From assembly GCF_030272615.1 (NCBI RefSeq), contig NC_081409.1:872379927-872443926 (forward strand): 64,000 nt of DNA, in the 5' to 3' direction. Source of the DNA: Cryptomeria japonica. Lineage: Eukaryota > Streptophyta > Pinopsida > Cupressales > Cupressaceae. Under the pieces are notes generated by a model. It did no database searches. It was given only the letters and a program-made list of their open reading frames with translations, and was not told the origin of the DNA. Made by a program: the position numbers and the translations under genes. This document shows positions 56,413 through 64,000 of this stretch, piece by piece; position 1 is the first letter of the stretch, and every line of letters begins with the position of its first letter.

Positions 56413-57094
56413 AGTTGCAGAGGAGAGGGAGAGGCGGACAACTGTTGTGACTGTTACAGGGTCCTTTGATTCAGGGAGGAGTTAGAGTAGGTGGAAGGGA
56501 TATTGGGGAGGGAGAAGCGCCTATGGATATGGGAGAGGGAGCTACTGGTGGAGGAGAGGGAGCTACAGGTGGAGGAGAGGGTCCTATGGGGATGGGAGGA
56601 GGAGATGTGTGGGAGAATATGCTAGTATATATGCAAACTCGACTTACAACCACCAAGGCACAGGTGGAGGATTGTGAGGCAGAGATTGCAGCTAGAGATG
56701 TTCAACTATTTGCACAGGTGTCAAAGTTGACAATAGTGAGACGAGAGTAGGATGATGTTGTGGATAGGGTGATGTAGTTGTGGGAGAGAGTTCAGATCTT
56801 GGAGGGAGCATAGGGACAAGATGCATTATTGAGTGCACTCCCATAGGTAGGGGGAGAGATTGACTATTGGTGGGGTTTATATGAGCAGGTGGTGCCATCC
56901 AGTCAGTGGGCACTGAGTTATTCATAGATGAGTTGGGCGAGATCAGAGCAGTCTCAGAGGATGCAGAGAAGTGGTGTTGTTATGGGTCCTCCACGATGAA
57001 ATAGTGCAGGTGGTGCAGGGGGTAGTGGTAGAGCAGGGGGTAGTGGTGGAGTAGGCAGTGATGGGGGTGCAACATCTGGCCAGAGTGCCATTTG

Positions 57095-58390
57095 AGAGAG
57101 CTTTATGTATTTTATTACATTGTCATTTTTGACTGTGATTTGGATGGCTCTTGGTAGCCGATATTTTTTACATCACTGTACTCTGATACATGTATGCTTT
57201 TGTGAGATGATATATGATGTGATATATGAGGAGATCCCATATTTGTGATGATATGCATGTTTGATGATATGTATGGGTTTATGTAGGATGATGATTATGA
57301 TTTATGCCTAGATGGATGTTATAGATGATTTTTCTTTCTATATGTGTATGATGTCTATATGCATGTTTATGAATGTGATGCTAACATGTGGATGTAGGTT
57401 AATACATGTATGATGCGTTGTTGTAATGCTTTATGTATGTAATGTTATGATGACTATGTATACAAAATGATGAATGAATGATGCTGCTTATGAGTTAGAT
57501 AGTACTTGTGTTTATGTTGATGATATGATGATATGTAGGTTTGTGTTTTGTAAGATGAAAAAGTAATGAATCGAATGGTTTATGTAAATGTTCATGGATG
57601 ATTTAAAATGCACGAAAAATGGATAAACAAATGTGAATACAAATGTGTATGTGGTGATTTTTAAATGAATGCACTTTTAAAATGAATAAACAAATGTTGA
57701 GATAAATGTTTATATTTATGATTCTAAATGACTTAAAATATGACTAAGTGATAAATGAAAGTGAAATGATAATGCAAATAAATGCAACTAAGGGATAATG
57801 AATAACTGTACCTTAATGCAATTAAAAGGATAATAAATGCATCTTAATGAATCTAGATGAAAATTTTAAGATGAGAATAAAATGAATGAGTAGAAGAGTA
57901 TATTGGATGGATAGATGAATGTACTTGACTAATAAATAAATAAATACAAATGAATGCAACTAAATGAATCTAAACGAATGCACTTTAAAAAAACTTAAAT
58001 GATGATGAATGATTTAAAATACAACTAACTGTACCTAGATGACTAAATGAATGTACGTGAATGGCTAATAATGGAAGTAAATGAAATGATGGGAAAGTTA
58101 TACAAATGAATCTAAATGCCCTTATTTGCAATGATGAAATGATGTAAGGATGATAATGTAAGTAAATGATAATGAATGCAACTAAATGATATCAGATGCA
58201 CTTGAATGAATATCTAAAATGGATGTAATGAACCTACATGCAAGTAAATGATGATGAGCTAGATGCATTTAAATGCAGCTAAATGTAATGGAATGATAAC
58301 GCCATGTGTTCATAATATATGAATGCACGTTGGTGAGAATTTGCATGATGCAATGATGATGTATCAGAGAACTCCGTCATGATTGTATCC
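57095..58390. other. ATG/AAATGA-rich low-complexity spacer of element 2
   Basis: Words such as aatgaatg, taaatgcaac and gatgatat fill over 1 kb with no coding frame. The counterpart in element 1 is 41883-43000. From 58391 to 59600 the sequence resembles 43000-43740 in part and has no supported gene. Confidence 0.5.
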
Positions 58391-59639
58391 AAGATCAATT
58401 CATATTAAATAACCTCTTGTATTTTAACTTGTTCAAATTTGCATACAAAATATGAATAATGAATGATAAATGGATGGGCGATATGCAACAGAATGCAATA
58501 TACATAGATGAGATGAAATGACGATCCATAGTGCTTTTATTTTTCATCATTGAGCATGGTAGTATCAATCTTGGACGAGGTAGTAGGAACCAAGTTTGGA
58601 GCATTGTACCTGTAAACAAGCAACATAGATAAAGAATATGGACCCTCCATTCTGGTTCATGTGCAGACGGTTGAGGTATATGCTGTAGTCAGTAAGCCAT
58701 AGTGATCCATGACTAGATTTTTGCATATGATCACGTAGCTTGGTGAACTTCCCACATAGACACCATTAGTACATGCCCCAGAACTTGATTGGAATAATTC
58801 AAAGACAATAAACAAAAAGATACCTAGGAACCATCCCAACTACTCTAATCACTTGTGGATATCTCGGAGTAGCATAGGAACTTGATATAAATGAATATAT
58901 AACTTATCAAACTGACCAAGTACTTGATAGCTTAAACAGATTTTTCTTGTCAAAGAAAATGTTATCATGTATTTGTTTTGGTAAGGAAGGATACATCCTT
59001 GTTAAGACAGTTGTGTGTAGATGTTGATTGATTGGTTGATTTGATAAGTGATCATTGTCTGAGTAGCTCAAAATGTTGGTTTGATGTTTGTTTGCGATGT
59101 GTATGTACAAAGGATTTTATGCGTTTGCCACATTTTTGACCGATTTTTGTTTGTTTTATCATGTTTTTTTGATTTTTGTGAGTGTTTTTGAATTTTGTGA
59201 GACAGTTTTGAATGAAGAACTCAATGAATCACAAGTAATGTAGAATCCACTTCCATCAATAGGTTAAGAGCATTGCCCCTAGTTTAGATATTACTATGAA
59301 AAGCAGGATGCAGGATGCATGAAGTACTAACCCTGATTGCAGATCAATAACAAGCCATGTTTTGACTGATGGATGAATGGATGCAATGAATTTGATCGCA
59401 ACAAGTCTAAAAGATAATGGAGCCATAACCTTTACGAGTGACACCTGTTTTCTAGGTTTTCACCATTGCACTTACCTAAGGTGCCACCAGAGTGTTTGTT
59501 CACCGTTTGGATGCATGATTTTTCTCTTTACTATTTTGATTTTTTTCTATTTTCTTCAAGACATTTATCTGAATTTTTTTGGTGTTCTTTCTGATATGTA
59601 TTGGATCCTAATGCTCTGTATAATTTATGTATGAAACCG

Positions 59640-59880
59640 TTTGAAGTGCATGTTGTTGATCAGATATGCTAGCGGTTCTCCTTCCGAAGTAGCCAATTGA
59701 TATGCCCCGGACGCAAATACAATAGTGATAACATATGGACCCAACTGGCTTGATTCAAACTTTCCCTGATGTTCTCTATTTGGTTGGTTATGAGGATTCT
59801 CCTTGAGAACAAGATCACCTACCTCAAATGTACGAGGTCTAACTCAATGATTATAACTTTTGGTCATGTGCTGCTGATAG
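59640..59880 (-). pseudogene. Integrase C-terminal domain of Tat element 2
   Basis: Minus-strand text: RPRTFEVGDLVLKENPHN, then GKFESSQLGPYVITIVFASG, YQLATSEGEPLAYLINNMHF and KRF. This is the standard Tat integrase tail. One TGA stands before it, at a probable Arg codon. The domain binds DNA. It is cut off upstream at about 59935. Confidence 0.82.
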
Positions 59881-59935
59881 GCCTTGAGGTGGTTGTATGT
59901 AGCTTCACTAATACATTTGGGGTTAAATTCCGACG

Positions 59936-60558
59936 GAGGTTTCCGATGGACAAGGAGCATTGTGTGAAAATTTGATTTTTTAAAAATAAAATGCCAATGT
60001 TCATCAGAATTCCGACAACCTATGCCCGTGTTCGTCGGAATTCCAACGACCTCAGGCATTTTATTACAAAAAAAAAACACAACGCATTTTCATTTTGAAA
60101 GCATAAGTGGTGACCATATTGCCTCCCTGCCCCTCCCACCGAAGTGATCTCTGCACAAGCAAGGTAAGGTTTTTTTCGAATTAATCCATTTTGTGCATTC
60201 CTGCGATCTTGGTAATGCATTTTATCATAGGTTGAAAACGATAGGCTAGGGATTCTTTCAAAATCGTAACCCCTCCAATTTCTTGCTATATTTCGATTGG
60301 CCTGCAAAGGTGGAGTTCAAATTGTTTGAGACCATGCCATTATTTACTTCTCCTCACCACAAATCGGCTGGGTAATACTTTTGGTATTCATTTGTTTGTT
60401 TTGTTTGTTTTTATTTCACAGTTCCTGCAAATTGTGGCAGATATATATATATCGATCTTTTATTGCTTAATTTCTCAATGTTGTCTTTGCTCTAAATTAA
60501 ACCCAACCAAATATGCCATTATTTTCGATCTGCATTAACCTTGATTATTTTTGTTTAG
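59936..60558 (+). other. Sequence after the Tat breakpoint, intron-like
   Basis: Two diverged 29-base copies of a tgttc.tc.gaattcc word lie at about 59998-60055. A donor-like aaggtaaggttt occurs at 60161-60172, and tttcacag and tttgtttag acceptor-like words at about 60414 and 60551. No protein is recognised. Confidence 0.3.
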
Positions 60559-60843
60559 CACCGATCTGACGAAGTACATGGGCAGGGATCAATTTGGTTT
60601 GTTTGAAGGCTTAATCGGTACCCATGAGGGTAAATTCACACCCTCCATATCTCCCTTTTTGAAACCCTATGTCCTGAATCTTGTTGGACAAGAACCGACT
60701 TATATACCAATTCTCTCTCGATTATGCTTTGATGGATGTCCATACCTTGTTCGAAAGCTCCTATTTTGGCACCTGCAGGGAGGATGCTGGCAAACGTTTA
60801 ATTATTTGCTATATGTCTATAAAAAAATTCTTTCGTTGTCAAG
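60559..60843 (+). other. Exon-like segment of 285 bases
   Basis: It is bounded by a ttgtttag acceptor and an aag/gtaagg donor and is exactly 95 codons long. One frame is open throughout (text MGRDQFGLFEGLIGTHEGKF near the start); a second overlapping frame gives VHTLFESSYFGTCREDAGKR. I do not recognise either. It may be an exon of a host gene or of a captured gene fragment. Confidence 0.35.
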
Positions 60844-63800
60844 GTAAGGTTTATTTATCAACAATAAATGAGAAAACATTAGTGTAATCTCTGAGATAGT
60901 ATCCAAAAGAGTAGGGTATAAATGAGGGAGAGATGAATGTCAAGACAGAACAAACACTAGTAATGATGAATTCTTATTAAGACAAATCAAAAGCCATCAT
61001 CAGAATTCTTGACCAAAGACAATATTTTTGGAATCTTAGAGGGGCTCGTGGAAGTTGCAACTCTGAAAGTTTGTAATAGAAGTTTGTAATGGAAACAAGT
61101 GCATGGACCATTAGCTACCATGATAGTTTCTCACACCTATTAAGGAATAGTCTCCACTCTAGAACCAAAGGTTTCACATGGACAGACATCCTAACATGAG
61201 GAATTTGTATCATGAAGAGGGCAAATTAGTAGTCCATTGTAAAGAGCCATTACTACAAATAAGAGTGCAAAAGTGACAATATGAGAATAAGGATAGTATG
61301 TCATATTGTCATGTATTTTTGTGACGGTATAGAGCAAACTCTAACAAGAGCAAAAGAAAAAGCAATTTCCTAGAAGCTTTCAATTAGTTGGCATATCAAT
61401 AGTATGGTCCAAATCTTAATGAGTAAGGATCATGCTAGTGACAATCGTAGACTTTGAGGATGTTCCATAAATGGAGGTCAATAAGCTATAGAAAGACAAT
61501 AATGATCATCCAAAAACAAGGTTTATAGAGTCCATCAGATAGAGACAACCAAAGACAACCAAACAAAAACAATGACACAAGATTCAATTGAAATCACCTT
61601 TTTTCATGCAATCACATGATACAGTGCAGCCATCTAAAAACAATGATTAATGATAGCCAAGTTTTTGTAGACAATGAAGATACCTAAAAGATTTTATATC
61701 TTGAAGAAAACCTATAGAAAGGACTTACAAGATTAGTCCTATGACTATTGAGATAAGAGCACATCAAGTGACTAGAAGAAAAAAACATATTATTTGTTGA
61801 GTCCCTTGGCCTTTAGGAAGGCACGAGTCGTAACCATTCTCAAAACATCACTCATCATTTCAAAAAAAAATCTTTACATTTTCTATTGTAGGAGCAGCTA
61901 TATGTAGTATTTTGCTTTCAGTTTTAACATCTTTTCACCTTGTGCCAACCAAATGATAGAGAATAAGGAGTGATTGAATCAAAGTTGACATTAACAAACC
62001 CTTCAAAATTGCAAAACACAATTAATTTAAATAAATGGCAATGCTAACTCATAATTGTAATGTATCCATCAAATAAAAATGTGTACATTGCATAACAAAA
62101 AATAGAAAGACATAAACTTGTTCGCAAAATGAAAGATAGTATAAAACATAGGGTCTTGCCCAATTTCATCAATTTGTGTTTTAACGATACATAAATGTCA
62201 ATAAGTGTTTTGAAAATAATACATTTCATTTTAATCTTGTTTAAGAGTCAAATCTAGACTGGATCATACAAAATCTAGACCGTCTAGTTGTCCTACTTCT
62301 TCTCCTGAACGAGGTTGTGTAGTTCATAAACATTAGATTAGATGAAAAATGATTGGCCACACGTTCAATCGAGTCACCATACACTATAATTGTGGTTCAT
62401 CCTTGTGCATGGGTGTATGTAAATGTGCATAACAATTCAAACTATGGAAGAATCATGGGCCAAAAGATCATGGAAAGATGAATGTGCCACAGTTGTCGAC
62501 CGACACCAACATGTGGCATGAGAAACCAATTCCAACAATCAATTTGAAAGATCAACATAGGGTCCAAAAAGTGTTGTATTTTGACATGGACATTCCACAC
62601 ATCCCTATTGGGGTCATCAATAATTTTTAGAACAATGGTTCTCATTACATTATCAGGAAGTGCCAAAAGACATGACAGATTTTCACTGCTAGCAATAAGA
62701 ATTGCCAATAACCTGTAGATGAAGAGAATGAAATACTGTAAGTTTTGTGTTAACTATAGCATTCAAAATATGAAACAAATAAAGGCTTCATCTTGATTAT
62801 AAATAGGGATAGAAAATCACAAACATTCTCCGCAGCACACATGTAATGTACTTAATTGATGTGTCACTTAGATAATGCAAATCACAAGTGTGACAGACCT
62901 GTATAGACATATACATCAGTAGAGTGAATATGAGGTGTATATAGATAAATGTTATATGAATATGAATGAAATATAAACATGGAAAAGGAAAAATAGACAT
63001 TTGAATATGTGGGACTTTTTTGTTTAAAAGACAAATCAGTGAGGTGCCAAGTAAGCCCAAACCGTTAAGTTTGATAGTCCATGTTGGATAAAACGTCATG
63101 TATCTCATTGCAAGAAATCAAAACATGGGGAATTGTCAAGCATATCTACACTATCACGGCTAATATGAAATAACGAGTATAAATAAATGCATTGTTTGAT
63201 ATAAAAATATAACAGCGACCGATAATCAGTCATAAATAGATATGCAAAGTGTACTTCATGCCATGTAATGGCCAACAATAATTTTTCTACAATAAGGCAC
63301 TAGAGAGGACATCTATCTATATACGTAGAGAATGCACGTTGCACCAATTGAATACCTTCAATTTACCTTCGATGGCCACAGATTGTCAACCTGCTAACAT
63401 GGTATTTTATTTTGTCATTTATAGTCAACGACATGTATCTGAGAGAAATCAAAATGTCAACCACTAATAACAGTCCTACATTACTCTTAGAAATCATGTG
63501 AATGTTGTTCGCCCATAGCACTATCAAAATCCAAACACCTACCTAGAATTCTTTGGGCAGAGTTCAATGATGACTTCAACACCGAGGGAGCAATTTTTGC
63601 ACCATTTTCATCAACAACAAAACATAAAACATCTAAAAGGACAAGAATCATTGAATGTTCGAATACCCCTTCACTGTGATAGTTTAGAATTAACTTGTGT
63701 AGGATGCAATAGACCCAGAAACATTCACATGAGCTTCCTCTACTTCATCCATTCTCTTCTTCCTCTTCCTCCTCGTATAACTTTATGAGGGGATCACAAA

Positions 63801-64000
63801 CAACTCAAAATTAGGGACATCATATGACATGTCATTACCACTACTCTATCTACATTGTCGTTGAACTTGAGCATGATCCTTTCTTGCATTAAACCATGGC
63901 CACATGTGAATAGGGATAGTTTCTATTGGATTATTATGTGGACTGAAGTTGAATGTTAGAGCATAAAAATGCTCAAGATCAAGAAAGAATCTCTTCACAT
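60844..64000. other. AT-rich sequence without a supported gene
   Basis: Only small frames are present. The minus frame 62708-62442 (ENLSCLLALPDNVMRTIVL) is open for 88 codons and starts after a ctacag acceptor-like word, so it could be a decayed exon. The frame at 63567-63788 has no motif. No LTR, RNA gene or repeat array is seen. Confidence 0.4.

Larger units (their letters stand above)
54273..57094 (+). pseudogene. Antisense plant mobile domain gene of element 2 (intron-containing, broken)
   Basis: Exon 1 ends at about 54510 (tatggaccagcg before gt). Its start may be the ATG at 54273 or 54438. Exon 2 begins at 55102 after gtgtgtgtag. PMD text is well kept: MGEMTVTLEDVWWILHIPI (about 55310-55365), IVGGLLCPDRRSHGLAVGWG (about 55512-55570), LLHIWAWEHLPVTRSVCLRF, HLGKLEWWRRALDDLDAVIW and FLIGRTSYNVERQ. 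It ends in a Gly-rich tail and GATSGQSAI before TGA at about 57092. Only a few stops and shifts occur, fewer than in element 1. PMD proteins are linked to silencing; transposon copies may serve the element. Confidence 0.85.
54021..59935 (-). mobile_element. Truncated Tat element 2 with antisense PMD gene
   Basis: Reading from the LTR: polypurine tract, PMD gene on the plus strand, ATG-rich spacer, then the integrase end on the minus strand. The order equals that of element 1. Similarity stops at about 59935; gag, protease and RT are missing, so the element is cut within integrase. Confidence 0.75.

Noticed and set aside
56244-56441. Minus-strand Ser/Thr/Pro-rich frame
   Set aside because: Complement of the Gly-rich tract of the PMD gene; low-complexity shadow.

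Overview
The window looks like intergenic DNA from a large plant nuclear genome, most likely a seed plant and perhaps a gymnosperm. That is inference from the density and age of the retroelements, plant-specific lineages (chromovirus, Tat-type Ty3/gypsy with two RNase H domains, plant mobile domain genes) and the lack of any intact conserved host gene in 64 kb. Almost everything recognisable is a decayed mobile element. A 500-N assembly gap lies at 24700-25199.

Layout: (1) 1440-7107, a degraded Ty3/gypsy chromovirus on the + strand with gag, protease, RT, RNase H, integrase, chromodomain and LTRs. (2) 7233 to about 12394, a copia-like element with one LTR, a primer site, a zinc-knuckle Gag and an unrecognised ORF where pol would be expected. 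(3) 12395-18053, a minus-strand gag-only LTR element; its right LTR was invaded by a 1.5 kb LINE-like retroposon with a 17-bp target duplication. (4) 18054-25531, mostly old AT-rich sequence with a gag-like minus-strand relic, the gap and one small unknown ORF. (5) 26011-36740, a GC-richer foldback-type region: long complex inverted arms enclose two convergent unknown reading frames, A (about 990 codons, +) and B (237 codons, -, with an AT-hook-like motif). (6) 37200-54020, a large minus-strand Tat-type Ty3/gypsy element carrying an antisense plant mobile domain (PMD) gene. (7) 54021 to about 59935, a second, truncated Tat element adjoining the same LTR and carrying its own antisense PMD gene. 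(8) 59936-64000, an exon-like segment followed by sequence in which I see nothing.

The best candidates for something undescribed are the foldback region and the antisense PMD genes. In the foldback, frames A and B run inward from opposite arms, a layout recalling MuDR, but neither shows a transposase I recognise. Frame A runs about 880 codons with only in-frame TAG and TGA stops and no frameshift, as expected for a once-functional protein decaying by cytosine deamination. In the two Tat elements the antisense PMD gene appears to keep an intron at equivalent positions, and both introns hold an array of a TAGCGC-like motif.

Limits: all homology calls are from reading by eye; element ends, LTR lengths and identities are approximate.
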